Source: Xenopus tropicalis
Lineage: Eukaryota; Chordata; Amphibia; Anura; Pipidae
DNA: 64,000 nucleotides
Direction: 5' to 3'
Assembly (NCBI RefSeq): GCF_000004195.4
Contig: NC_030683.2
Location: 83,849,410-83,913,409, forward strand
Made by a program: the position numbers and the translations under genes. Shown in pieces: positions 33,311 to 44,500 of the stretch. How positions within the stretch are numbered: position 1 is the first letter of the stretch; each line of letters opens with the position of its first letter. The notes beneath the pieces were generated by a model, which ran no database searches, was not told the origin of the DNA, and saw nothing but the letters and a program-made list of their open reading frames with translations.

Positions 33311-36300
33311 TAAACATCATTGTTGCACCACTGAATACAGGGAATTGTTTTTTTACAAATTACTAGAATACCATCCCTTACACCAAGGAAGGCAGTGTGC
33401 AAATTTCTATCGCCCTTTTTTGGACTTTGCACACTGCCGTCCTCCACTGCACTGAGCTTCAGTCACAGGGTTACCTATGTTTGGCTTCTATATGTTAATA
33501 TATGATAGACGGGGGAGTCATCTAGGCTTCCTTCTACCCACTCCTAACTTGCAGGTCATGGAGACCAGGAAAGTTAGGCAGTGGCAGAAGCGCCAGGCCA
33601 CAACAGGGTCCCATCATTACTAACTGTCCTATGGCGATGGGATAGTAAGGATATTGATGGCCTCCATCACCTGATACTGTGCACAGTCATTGCCCAGACA
33701 GAAGTACTCCATGCATAAGCTGGGTGCAAGGGTGCACGATGGGCCCCCTAGTGCTTTTGTCTGGGAGAATAGTAAAAGAACCCTTTTATCTCTAATGCTG
33801 GAGCTTAATGCAATATACTGTAGTGCAAAGACTTGCCTTCTTAATAAAATTACAATTCCATTATTCTTATGTACTCTCTATTATTGTAAACATTTAGTTT
33901 AAATAGCGGTCAAATGGATTCATTTGTGGGCAGAATTATACTACCAGAATTTGAACATTTTGCATTTTAAGAGAAAGGAATGGCAACTGGCACTTAGAAT
34001 ATGCAGTAGAGATACAAATGCAGGCTACAGGGAGTGAATTTAAATGTGCTTTTGTGACTTCAAATATTAGTGTACTGTGAGCAATAGCTGGTAAGTTTCA
34101 TTTTATAAAATATAGCAACATTTCCTCGCGGTATCAGATGTCACACACTCAACCCTTGCAGATATTTATTGTGGAAAGAGAAAGGTCGACTGACTAATAA
34201 GTTAGACGAAGCCTAATATAATGTAATTTGTTACTCCATTTTCCTGTTGGTGCCCCACAAACCACAAACTACAAAGCATGCATCTCAAACATGAACCTTG
34301 AAACTTATTGCATGATAAAAGAAACGAGTTTGAAAATTGCGACCCAATTTTTCGGTGACATAATTTTTTATGTATTTATTGAAGATTGAAGCTCTCGCAA
34401 AAAAAAAAAGGGAATGATATGAATCATACTTATTAAAGTACCCTTTACATACAAAAATATTTCAATAAAACAATTCTGCTTGTTATAGAACATGAATTCC
34501 ATTATGTAACGCATCTGGTGAGATGCAATCCTATTGCTGTTTGCACAGGATTATTTAAAATGGCTAAAAGAAGATGACTTACATTTTTGCCAGTGCATGT
34601 TCTGTGACAGAAGGCTGCAGTTTCTCTTCTGAGAAGAAGACAGTTTGACTGTTTGAGGTCTCACAGTTACAGAGTTTTTTCACCTTTGATAGTACTGAGA
34701 CAAGTAAATGGGAGGATGTCTCCTTCAGGTTTTATAAGCTCCAAGTGCCCAATACGTAGATGACATCATCAGCTCTTCTGACCACAAGAAGCATAGCGAA
34801 GCAAAACTCAGGCATATGCCAGTGTGCATCTCAGTGTGAACTTGCTCTTCCAAAATGCAGTAATCATATAATGCTAACTACAGATATTTATACTAATGCC
34901 TCATTGCCTGTGTATACTTATATATGCTATACATAGTATTTTCGGTAAAATGCCATTTATTGAAAGAATCAATATCAACAAAAAGTCTACACTGAGACGT
35001 TAATCTTACTTACCAAGTACAAAAAGTGTTGGACTTTAAATAAAAATAACATTTATGTAAACTGAATAGTGAATTTTAAATATATGTAAACTGAAGAGTT
35101 TGTTTGAAATGAATGTTTTTTTGAATACTCTTTTGTCTCTTTCATATGAAGAGACCCAGTCCCTAGGGACACTGCTGGAAGGAAGCACCTGCACCTTCTT
35201 CAAGCACCACTGAACCTCAAAAAATATCAATTTTGTTTTCAACAAGAACTGCTGTAAAAAGGATTGGTTTAGATTTTTTTTTAAAAATTGAAACATGAAT
35301 GCTGCATATGAAAGCTTGTGACATTGGAGATTCAGAATAAGGTATTTTACTGTAATATGGAACAACGTGAGTAGCAATAAAAATACAAAGGAGATGGCAA
35401 TGCCACTTTTCAGAGCATTATGGGTAAAGGTTTTCTAGATAATATTTGTGCTTGAAAGCATTTTAATCTTTCCACAGAAATTATCCATAATGTGAATGGT
35501 GGGACAAGGACTGTAAGTCATTTGAAAAGCTGTTATTGAAATACATGTAGTTTTGACCTGAGGGACTGATGTCATTATTTATTTGTATTGTAGCATAAAG
35601 GAATCCATACAAATCTGATTAACAATTTCAGAAATATACGGTCCCTTAGTATTGTTGGTTGGATGTTATTCAGGCCAAAGTTGTATCTTCTTATCTGTCA
35701 AATATGGAATATCAGTTTACCTAATCTGACTCCCACACAGTGGGCTGAATTAGACTGATGCTACAGTTTACAGGTTATTTATTGGATCACTGCAGAGGCC
35801 AGTGAAATGCTATCAGCCATAGAATGTTTACATAAATAAACGAGAAGCTCTTGGATGACAGAATTTTATGTCCTCCCATTATCTGATGGAGCCCTGGTCA
35901 CATTCCTCGGGAACATAAACAAAAATGGCACCTAATATTTGTCCTGCATGGAAAAGCAGAAATGAACCCCATCCTTCCCATTACAGCTGTTCAAAATTCA
36001 ACTTCCATTTTTAAATAATTTCAAAATGCAAAGATGACTATCAAATAAATAAAGTAGTAGTATGAAGTACAATTCAAAAAGTATTTATTAGGACAGAGAA
36101 AAAGGCAGCCTAACCCGTTTTTTGTCTTGTAAGGCACTTTTTCATAGGCTGCGCATACATCGTTTTCCCTTATAATTCAAATTCCATCCTCATTTCAGGT
36201 TGTGCTCTGGATTGATCACATTACATTTATATACCAATATTAACTGCAAAATCCATTCATCGCCATATTGAGCCCCACCAATAAATGCAAATATGCTGAT

Positions 36301-36359
36301 TAACAGATTATTTTCATGAGTGAAAGACAATGATAGTAATTTAAAATTTTGAAAAAATC
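33311..36359. other. Long non-coding stretch
   Basis: About 3 kb of AT-rich DNA. Apart from the small hairpin at 33391-33438 I see no repeat ends, RNA gene or protein signature. Likely intron or intergenic. Confidence 0.45.
33391..33438. repeat. Short perfect inverted repeat
   Basis: GGCAGTGTGCAAA at 33391-33403 and TTTGCACACTGCC at 33426-33438 are complementary, with a 22-base spacer that includes a T6 run. Possibly a MITE core; function unknown. Confidence 0.75.
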
Positions 36360-36368
36360 GAGATGAAA

Positions 36369-38681
36369 TTTTTTTTTTTTTTTATAACTTGTATTTTATT
36401 GATTTTAACAAGGTTGAATTTACAGCATATGGAGTTGAATAGACAAAGTATATGCATATAGTGTATCAAAATGTACAGTAATGTAGAAGTAGAAGTTTTC
36501 AACAACATCACAGTTTCATAACAAAGAGAGTGGGTTATGGAGTACATATTAAAAGGAAGCTCTAAGGAGTTTTAATGGGGTTTCAATGATTGCTGGCAGA
36601 CAATTCCCAGGGGGTCCAGATCTTAAGGAAATTAGGGGTTCTGTTGGTTATTCTGGCAATTCCCGTTTCGAATGTCTTGTTTAACTCCACTTTCTGTGTA
36701 ATTTCCCGTAATGTAGGAGGGAGGGGGGTTTTCCATTTTGCAGCTATGGAGATCCGGGTGGCTGTCAGGATCTGGTTAACTAATGTTTGGCTTGATTTGC
36801 TAGTCTTTGGGAGTGGTTTGCCTAGTAGGAAGATGGTGATATCAGGTAGTATAGGGTCTTGTAGTATCTTACTCAATAGTTCTGATATTTCTAGCCATAG
36901 TGGGGATATCAGCGGGCAAGACCAAAATATATGTGATAGAGTGCCAATCTCTCCACAGTTTCTCCAGCATAGTGGGGGGTGGTTAGGGAATAGAGAGTGG
37001 AGTTTAGCTGGGGTGTGGTACCAGAACATTAGAATTTTATAGATATGCTCCTTCTGTCTAGAGCAGGTGATCATTCTTTTAGCGTTTCCCCATATAAGCG
37101 ACCAGTCTTCTTCCGAGAGGGGTTGGGGGAGAGTCCCATTTGCTCATATAGGGGTGTCTAATGGTTGTGTTTGTTTTGGGCTCTGAGAGAGTTTGGTATA
37201 TTCTAGAGATCAACCCTTTTTGTGGGAGACCTCTCTTGGCAATTAACTCAAATGGGGTTGGAGTGGTCCATTTGGCATTATCGCTATATGGTTTAGCGAA
37301 ATGTCTCAGTTGGAGGTATTCATTCATTTTTAGGGTGTTCTGGTTAGTTTTTTGCTTAAGCTCTTCATATGTTTTCACCTCTTTGGTGAAGGGGTTTAAT
37401 AAGTCAGCCACAGTTTGAAGCCTTGAGTCAGACCATTTTCTGATGAAGTGAGGATGTAGTCCAGGTTGGAAATCGGGGTTGTTTAAGAATAGCACATTAA
37501 GTGATTTAGCTGAAACCAAACTGTGTTTCTGTCTGAGCCTATACCAAACTGACAAGGTGTGTCGTGTTGAGGATAGAAGGGTATCTTTTTCTATCATGCT
37601 ATGTGGGATTGCCCAGATAAAATGGTTTAAGTGGCCTTTTTCTGATTCGGCATTTTTGATCTGTCCCCATATTGTGCTGGATTGCCTATTGGACCACGCT
37701 AATAGCTGTCGAAGGTGGGCAGTGTCATAATATCTACCAAATGAGGGAACTCCCAGTCCCCCCAACCTGCAGGGTGTAGTTAGTGTGTTGCTGTGGATCC
37801 TATGTCTGCGGTGTCCCCATATAAAATCGTGACATAAAGTTTGTATTTGCTTAAGTATCTTGGCAGGGACTGATATAGGCAGAGTCTCGAAGAGATATAA
37901 AAATTTTGGTAGAATAGTCATTTTTATGGCCGAAATTCTACCAAACCAGGATTTGACTTGTTGTATTAGAGGGGTGAAGTTATGTCTATATATATCGGTG
38001 TATGCTGATGGTATATGTGTCCCTAGGTAGGAGATTGATTCTTTTTGCCAATTGTAGTGGAAAGACTCTTGGAGGTGTTGCAATTGATGTTCTGGAATAT
38101 GGAGTGGTAGTGCTTGTGTCTTGCTGACATTGACTTTATAGTTAGAAAGTTTGCTATAGATATCTAGAATTTTATGTAGATTTGGTAGAGAAATCAGTGG
38201 ATTAGTCAGTGTCAGCAGGACATCATCCGCAAAGAGGGCGATTTTGTATGTTGAGTTTTTGAGGGTAACTCCTGAGATATCTGGGGAGTTTCTGATTGCT
38301 GCCGCCAGGGGTTCTATACTTAAAGCATATAAGAGGGGGGATAGGGGACAGCCTTGTCTAGTGCCGTTGGTAATGCTAATACGTTTATGAGCTTGTCCTG
38401 GCAATTTAAGTTGAGTTGTTGGACTTTGGTATAGTGCTTTCAGAGCTTCTAAGAATGGGCCTGAGAAGTGAAGATGTGAAAGAAGTGAGAATAAGTAAGG
38501 CCAACTCAGGCGGTCGAATGCCTTTTCTACATCTAGGCTCAGGACCGCTAGGGTGTGCCTTTTATGTAGGACTTCCGTTAAGTTAATTATTCGTCTAGTA
38601 TTGTCGCCAGCTTGGCGACCTTGAACGAATCCAACCTGGTCTCTGTCAATCTGCTTTGGGAGGATAGGGGCAAGTCTATTT
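36369..38681 (-). pseudogene. 5'-truncated L1/Tx1-clade LINE, ORF2 C-terminal half
   Basis: On the minus strand an open frame enters at 38681 and continues to 37079. It contains the RT motif-A region LSLDVEKAFDRLSW (about 38520), NGTRQGCPLSPLLYALSIEP, and the catalytic FADD box at about 38225. A second frame (about 37130 to 36583) carries the L1-type CWRNCGEIGTLSHIFWSCP region. The frames differ by one base at a C-rich run near 37127-37135, so one small indel breaks the protein. The 3' end is a 15-base poly(A) seen as T15 at 36369-36383. GAGATGAAA flanks both sides (36360-36368 and 38682-38690). Endonuclease and ORF1 are absent. Confidence 0.88.
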
Positions 38682-38690
38682 GAGATGAAA

Positions 38691-39094
38691 ATTTTTTAAT
38701 CACCATAATCATAAATATGCTCCATGAAGACTGCCTTAGTTACTCAGGAATGGACAATTATACTGTCATTTTGCCCTTTTATATTATAAGTACATCCTAC
38801 AGACTTTCCTGCTTCTGTCTGTACAGATTATAGAGAAGGCATACTGCTTTGAAAGAGCCATTTACAGAGCATTTTTTGGTTGGTCAGGCCCCAAAGAAAT
38901 CATATATTGCAGTGTCTCATTTCTCACAATATATGTTCAGCTTACATTATAAAGTCTTTTAATGACATTATAACACAAAGTAGAGGCCTGTGGGATGTCA
39001 TAAGGAGGCTTATAGCATATTGTGAGACAGTGGCTTCCAAAGCATGGGTGAAACAGCACTCAGTGAGAACATACAGATGCCCTTAAAGTACCAA
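38691..39094. other. Non-coding stretch, no recognised element
   Basis: AT-rich; ATATATTGCAGTG and CACAATATATG near 38900-38935 suggest a weak inverted pair. No gene. Confidence 0.4.
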
Positions 39095-39160
39095 TACAGG
39101 TATAGGATCTGTTATCTGGAAATCCAGATACCCTTAATGTCCAGATACCCTTAATGTCCT
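39095..39160. mobile_element. Fragment of the TACAGGTATGGGATC MITE family
   Basis: TACAGGTATAGGATCTG, then TTATCTGGAAATCCAGA, after which CCAGATACCCTTAATGTCC is duplicated in tandem. Only the left terminus is present, directly before the full copy at 39166. Confidence 0.65.
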
Positions 39161-39165
39161 AAAAA

Positions 39166-39489
39166 TACAGGTATGGGACCTCAGAATGCTTGGGACCTGG
39201 GGTTTTTCAGGATAAGGGATCTTTCCGTAATTTGGATCGCCATAACTTAGTCTGTTAAAAATCCTTTAAATATAGAATAAACCCAATAGAATTGTTTTGC
39301 CTCCAATATGGATTAATTATATCTTACTCGGGATCAAGTACAAGGTACTGTTTTATTATTACAGAGAAAAGGAAATTAATTCTAAAAATTAGAATTATTT
39401 GCTTATAATGGAGTCTATGGGAGATGGCCTTTCCATAATTCAGAACTCTCTGGATAACGGGTTTCCGGATAACTGATCCCATACCTGTA
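39166..39489. mobile_element. Palindromic MITE, TACAGGTATGGGATC family (inverted copy)
   Basis: TACAGGTATGGGACC to GATCCCATACCTGTA, 324 bp, internal blocks inverted relative to the 12171 copy. The most complete copy in the window. Confidence 0.85.
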
Positions 39490-39589
39490 CTTTACCTGAA
39501 CTGCAGGATATGAGAAATGGAGCATGTCTGCATATTCATACACATTAATAGCTTCTTATAGGGAAATTAAATTCCTAGTCTATTTATAT

Positions 39590-39830
39590 ATCAGAAATAT
39601 TTAGAGCAGTTTTGCATATAATTTATTATTTTTATGAAAATATATATATTTTGTATAAAACTTTTCTAACTAATAAGTCAATCCCTTTATGCTGTATGTA
39701 CACCATACTCACCTGCTAGGTTACATCAGCCAGGGAATGGACAGAACTGTCTTTTACTCCCACGCTTCTTCCTGTTACAGTTAGAACATGCATTTTCTGC
39801 TCATTGATGTCATTTATGCTTTGAAGGAGA
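39590..39830. mobile_element. T2-type MITE relic (inverted)
   Basis: CTTCTTCCTGTTACAGTTAG, TTACATCAGCCAGGGAATGG and the ACTCCCACGC block match the 32652-33085 T2 element in reverse orientation. No TTAA ends remain. Confidence 0.5.
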
Positions 39831-40452
39831 ACATAGAAAAATCACAAAAGGTAAAAGATATAAATAAAAAATATTTGGTACAATTGGTACATAAAACCCA
39901 ATTTGGTTAAATATCCCTCTAAATGAATTAGAATTAAAGTATGCATTATGGAAATGGACAAATGATAATAATGATTAGGTAGAAACTGTTTGACACTCAT
40001 ATTGCTGGTGAAATTGCAAGCAGTTAACTATTTTATGATGATTTTTCTAGAGTCAACTAAATAATACATTAACAAATGAATACACTGAGCCACAAATAAA
40101 CATTATCACTGCAAGTGGTTTTATTCCAGACAGTCTATAAAAGGAGGCATCATATGTCAGCATACACTGCCTTATGCCTTGACACCTTCCCTAAATAAGT
40201 TTCCTGATTTCTCTGGATAATGCTATTTTTACTTAGCTCTTGAAAAGTAGTTTATAAGGGATGACAAAAAAAATGGGAAAAATGGGTGGGAGTGCTAAAT
40301 GCTAAAAGAAAATACTGATTGACTCTAGTTAATTTGAAATACCTTCATAGATGGCTGGGGAATGTGCAGATAGGGGACAGGGAATGTATGGATTGGTGTA
40401 GGGGTGGGGAGCAGTATGGTCTGGGAGTAGGGATGGAGGACTTAAAATGCTA
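39831..40452. other. Non-coding stretch before the LTR element
   Basis: AT-rich, then a short G-rich part at 40360-40440. No gene signature. Confidence 0.45.
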
Positions 40453-40457
40453 GGTAG

Positions 40458-41194
40458 TGTCACGGTCGGTATCCCAAAACTCAGAACAGTTCCCAAGGGC
40501 CTGGTCTCGGCTCACGCTTCTGCCTATAACCGCCGCCTTTCACGTCGGGAGGAGCCCTTCGCTACTCGGATGCCGCCAGGTCTTACAGTGAGCAGCCCAG
40601 GGAAAGAGTTCTGAGCAGGCAAGGGAACCAGAACCGTTCTGTAGGGAGAATGGGCACAAGAAGACAAAGTCGGGGAACAGGCCGGGGTCAGCAACGTTTC
40701 AGAGAGTAAAGTGCCAAGTCAGAGTCCAAAAGGGTAGTCAGAGGTCAGGCCGGGGTCAACAACAATAAGGCAGCACGGTACCAAACAGAATCCGGAAGAG
40801 TAGTCAAATTCAGGCAAAGGTCGGTTCAGGCAGCAGTACAGGAAGGTCAAAGACAGGCAGAGGTCAAAACAGATCAGCAGAACAGGAATAACACACCCAG
40901 GAACTCACAGGAGGAAAACCTACGTTGGGCAATGATTATGCTGCAGAAACCGCTTTAAATATTCGAATTTGGCGCCATAGTGACGTCACACGCAGCGCCG
41001 GATGAAGGACGCAAGTGCGCATGCGCGCGCAACCAGGGAGAGAACGCGCATGCGCCAGATACGCGTATGGGCTCAGAGTTTAAAGGGCTGCACGCCGAGC
41101 GCGCGCACCCCTAGGAAGAGTCGGCGGGCGTCCCCGCAACGGAGGAGGCGGCGGGCGTCCCCGCCGCCCCACTAGACCACCAGGTACCCTTACA
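40458..41194 (-). repeat. 3' LTR
   Basis: TGTCACGGTCGGTATCCC to GGTACCCTTACA on the plus strand, 737 bp. Carries a full CRE palindrome TGACGTCA at 40981-40988 and two GCGCATGCGC-type NRF1 motifs near 41017-41026 and 41046-41055. The C-terminal 37 or so codons of the pol frame extend into it. Confidence 0.95.
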
Positions 41195-44046
41195 TTACCC
41201 CCCCCTCCAGAGGGGGCCACCGGACCCCTAGGTTTATGAGGAAACCTGGTATGGAACTGTCGTACAAGACGATCAGCCCGGACATCGGATGCTGGCACCC
41301 AAGACCTCTCCTCTGGACCATACCCTTTCCAATGCACCAGATATTGAAGTTTACCCCTTGAGAAGCGAGAGTCCACTACCCTTTGTACGATATACTCAGA
41401 TTGACCCTCCACCGCAATAGGAGGAGGAGGAGTCCTCTGCCGAACTACTCTAGCGGGCTTTAACAAAGAAACATGAAAAGAGTTAGAAATTTTGAGTTCG
41501 GGGGGAAGCTCTAAGCGGACGGTGTTGGGGTTTATAACTTTAGACACTGAAAAAGGTCCAATAAATTTGGGACCAAATTTGGAGGATGGAACTTTTAAGG
41601 GAACATTTTTTGAGGAAAGCCACACTCTATCACCAACCTGATATTCAGGCGATGCTTTATGATGCTTATCAAAGGCTTTCTTTTGAGCAGCTATTGCGGT
41701 GGATAATGATTTTTGAACCTTTTGCCAAATGTTGGAGAACTGACCGACTAAGGAATTAACCGCAGGCACATCCGAAGATGCGGTAGAAAAAGAGAACGCC
41801 CTGGGATGGTACCCAAAAACAATAAAAAATGGGGATTCCCCAGTGGATGAGTGAGTGGAGTTATTGAAAGCAAATTCAGCCCATGGAAGGAAATCTGCCC
41901 AAAGGGATTGGTTACTGGAAACATAACATCTGAGGTACTGTTCCAGAGACTGATTTGTCCTTTCTGTCTGCCCGTTTGTCTGTGGATGATAGGCTGAGGA
42001 GAAGGACAAATCTGTACCCATCAAAGAGCAGAAGGCCCGCCAAAACCTGGAAACAAACTGAACCCCCCTATCAGAGACAATATTCAGCGGGGCACCGTGG
42101 AGTTTAAAAATTTCAGACAAGAACCGTTCAGCAAGTGACTTGGCAGATGGGAGGGCGGGAAGGGGAATAAAATGCGACATTTTACTAAAGCGGTCTACTA
42201 CCACCCATATGACCGTATTCCCATTGGAAGGGGGTAAATCTACAATAAAATCCATGGAGATGTGAGTCCATGGCTTTTCAGGAATAGGAAGTGACTGTAG
42301 CAGACCCTGGGGCAAAGACCTGGATGGTTTGGAGCGTTGACAGACTGGACAGGAGTCAACATAATTACCAACGTCTTGTTTCAAAGTGGGCCACCAGAGG
42401 ATACGGGATAGGAGAGAACAGGTTTTGTTGCGACCTGGGTGCCCGGCCACCCTAGAATCATGGGTTTCCAACAAAACCGCCTCACGAAGGTTTTCAATAA
42501 CAAATAATTTTCCTGGGGGTAAATTAGGAGGAGGAGTACCCTGGGCTTTGGACAAGGAAGAATGTAAATCCGGACTCAGGCCTGCAATAATCACGGATTT
42601 AGAGATAATGGAACCAGGATTCCCCTCTTCCCGTGGGTTGGAATGAAAACTCCTGGACAGGGCATCTGCTTTGACATTTTTGTCACCTGGTCTATAAGTT
42701 ATGATAAAATTAAAACGAGAAAAGAATAGAGCCCATCTGGCCTGTCTAGGATTTAGGCGTTTAGCAGACTCAATATATAGGAGATTCTTATGATCTGTAA
42801 AGACTGTAACCATATGTTTAGCCCCCTCCAGAAGGTGTCTCCACTCTCCAAATGCCAATTTTATGGCTAATAACTCCCTATTACCAATATCATAATTCAT
42901 CTCAGTAGGAGAGAATTTTTTGGAAAAATAACTGCAAGGATGGACCTTATTGGTGACTGGGTGACGCTGAGACAGAACTGCTCCTGCCCCAACCTCAGAA
43001 GCATCCACCTCTACCAAAAATGGGAGAGTAGTATCTGGATGCTGCAGAACAGGAGCAGAAACGAAAGCTTCCTTTAGTTTTTTGAAGGCAAGTAAGGCCT
43101 CCTGAGGCCACATAGTAGGATCAGCACCTCTCTTAGTAAGGGCAGTAATTGGAGCCATGAGGGAGGAATAATTCTTAATAAATTGTCTGTAGTAATTAGC
43201 AAAAGCCAAAAATCTTTGAATGGCACGCAAAGACGAAGGTTGCACCCAATCTAGAATAGCTTGAACCTTGGCAGGATCCATTTCCAGACCCCTTTTGGAA
43301 ATAATATACCCCAGAAAATGAACTGACGAGACCTCAAAGACACACTTTTCAATCTTAGCATACAGATGATTTTGTCTCAATCTCAATAAAACTTCCTGGA
43401 CATGGGCACGATGATCAGACAAATTGCTGGAAAAAATCAGAATATCGTCCAAGTAAACTACCACAGATCGGCCTAAGAGATCACGGAAAATGTCATTTAC
43501 TAATTCCTGGAAAACTGCGGGAGCGTTACATAAACCAAAGGGCATTACTAGATATTCGTAGTGCCCATCACGGGTATTAAAGGCCGTTTTCCACTCGTCC
43601 CCCTCCCGAATTCGTATTAAGTTGTAAGCTCCCCTAAGATCGAGCTTAGAGAAGATAGTGGCTCCCTTCACCCTGTCAAAGAGTTCAGAAATCAAAGGAA
43701 GGGGATAACGATTTTTGACTGTGATTTTGTTTAGACCCCTATAATCGATGCATGGCCTGAGACCCCCATCTTTCTTCTCCACGAAGAAGAAGCCTGCTCC
43801 AGCAGGAGAGGAGGAGGGTCTTATAAACCCTCTTTCCAAGTTTTCTTTAATGTACTCTTCCATAGCCTGAGTCTCGGGAAGAGATAAGGGGTAGGTTCTA
43901 CCTCTAGGGGGAGTAGAACCAGGAACCAAATCTATGGCACAATCGTAAGGTCTATGAGGGGGAAGGGTTTCGGCTGATTTTTTTTGAAAAGACGTCTGAA
44001 AAAAGGGAGTAATGAACTGGTAACCCCTCAATAGAGGTAGTAGCAA
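41080..44046 (-). CDS. pol: Pol polyprotein: RT, RNase H, integrase, chromodomain
   Basis: A 988-codon frame. RT spans about residues 60-250, with KLDLRGAY (D136) and the catalytic YLDD at 198-201. RNase H spans about 340-465 (VEVDAS D348, TDHK D418). The integrase HHCC zinc region is about 529-569 (HPGRNKT, CPVCQ), and its catalytic triad is D599 (SMDF), D659 (VSDRG) and E695 (GQTERTNQ). The chromodomain is about 883-935 (YLVHWKGYG, SWVP) and could target heterochromatin. All these key residues are present. The functional frame probably begins at the phase change near 43978-43985; the first 20 or so residues upstream of it overlap the protease frame and are not protein-like. The frame has no stop before the polypurine tract and ends inside the LTR. 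Confidence 0.93.
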   Translation of the reverse strand: MLLPLLRGYQFITPFFQTSFQKKSAETLPPHRPYDCAIDLVPGSTPPRGRTYPLSLPETQAMEEYIKENLERGFIRPSSSPAGAGFFFVEKKDGGLRPCIDYRGLNKITVKNRYPLPLISELFDRVKGATIFSKLDLRGAYNLIRIREGDEWKTAFNTRDGHYEYLVMPFGLCNAPAVFQELVNDIFRDLLGRSVVVYLDDILIFSSNLSDHRAHVQEVLLRLRQNHLYAKIEKCVFEVSSVHFLGYIISKRGLEMDPAKVQAILDWVQPSSLRAIQRFLAFANYYRQFIKNYSSLMAPITALTKRGADPTMWPQEALLAFKKLKEAFVSAPVLQHPDTTLPFLVEVDASEVGAGAVLSQRHPVTNKVHPCSYFSKKFSPTEMNYDIGNRELLAIKLAFGEWRHLLEGAKHMVTVFTDHKNLLYIESAKRLNPRQARWALFFSRFNFIITYRPGDKNVKADALSRSFHSNPREEGNPGSIISKSVIIAGLSPDLHSSLSKAQGTPPPNLPPGKLFVIENLREAVLLETHDSRVAGHPGRNKTCSLLSRILWWPTLKQDVGNYVDSCPVCQRSKPSRSLPQGLLQSLPIPEKPWTHISMDFIVDLPPSNGNTVIWVVVDRFSKMSHFIPLPALPSAKSLAERFLSEIFKLHGAPLNIVSDRGVQFVSRFWRAFCSLMGTDLSFSSAYHPQTNGQTERTNQSLEQYLRCYVSSNQSLWADFLPWAEFAFNNSTHSSTGESPFFIVFGYHPRAFSFSTASSDVPAVNSLVGQFSNIWQKVQKSLSTAIAAQKKAFDKHHKASPEYQVGDRVWLSSKNVPLKVPSSKFGPKFIGPFSVSKVINPNTVRLELPPELKISNSFHVSLLKPARVVRQRTPPPPIAVEGQSEYIVQRVVDSRFSRGKLQYLVHWKGYGPEERSWVPASDVRADRLVRQFHTRFPHKPRGPVAPSGGGGNVRVPGGLVGRRGRPPPPPLRGRPPTLPRGARARRAAL
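41195..41208 (-). other. Polypurine tract
   Basis: On the minus strand GGAGGGGGGGGTAA lies directly upstream of the 3' LTR start (TGTAAGGG), the expected position for plus-strand DNA priming. Confidence 0.85.
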
Positions 44047-44473
44047 GCATTTGAGAAGGCTGGATACAAGAATACTGGCACTTATCTCCCCATTGGAGTA
44101 TTTTATTAGTTGGCCAATCGATTAGTGGATTATGCTTACGTAACCAGGGGAGACCTAAAATCACGGGGGTAATGGGACAATTAATGATGAAAAAAGAAAT
44201 TGATTCTGCATGGCAAGGATTCAAAGACATAGAACATTCTACCGATTTGGAGGAAATAAAACCGGAGCCTAGAGAGGTTCCGTCAATAGCAAGCACCTTA
44301 ACTGAAGGAAATAAAGGAATTGTGGGTATACTGCACCTACGGGCAAAATCACCATCCAAAAAGTTCCCTTCTGCCCCAGAATCAATGAAAGCTAAGCTTT
44401 CCACAGAACCCGTATCCCATTCCAAAAGGAACCATGAGCTTAGAAGAACATTGTTGGGGAGTAGAAAAGACAT
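43952..44473 (-). CDS. pro: Retroviral-type aspartic protease
   Basis: 173 codons, with the catalytic DSG at residues 31-33 in the context LAFIDSGAEGNFLD, followed by the flap/core region and ITPVILGLPWLRKHNPLIDW (a hallmark of gypsy protease C-terminal regions). It is in the same frame as gag, separated by a TAA at 44501-44503. The end overlaps the pol frame by about 95 bases. The protease-to-pol continuity is lost at the A8 run (T8 on the plus strand, 43978-43985), after which this frame carries only a short unrelated tail. Confidence 0.88.
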   Translation of the reverse strand: MSFLLPNNVLLSSWFLLEWDTGSVESLAFIDSGAEGNFLDGDFARRCSIPTIPLFPSVKVLAIDGTSLGSGFISSKSVECSMSLNPCHAESISFFIINCPITPVILGLPWLRKHNPLIDWPTNKILQWGDKCQYSCIQPSQMLATTSIEGLPVHYSLFSDVFSKKISRNPSPS

Positions 44474-44500
44474 TGCCCAAGCAGGACTCCCCAGACCTGC

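Noticed and set aside
37161..37730. Plus-strand frames over the L1 and LTR elements
   Set aside because: Shadows of the minus-strand reverse transcriptase and pol frames.
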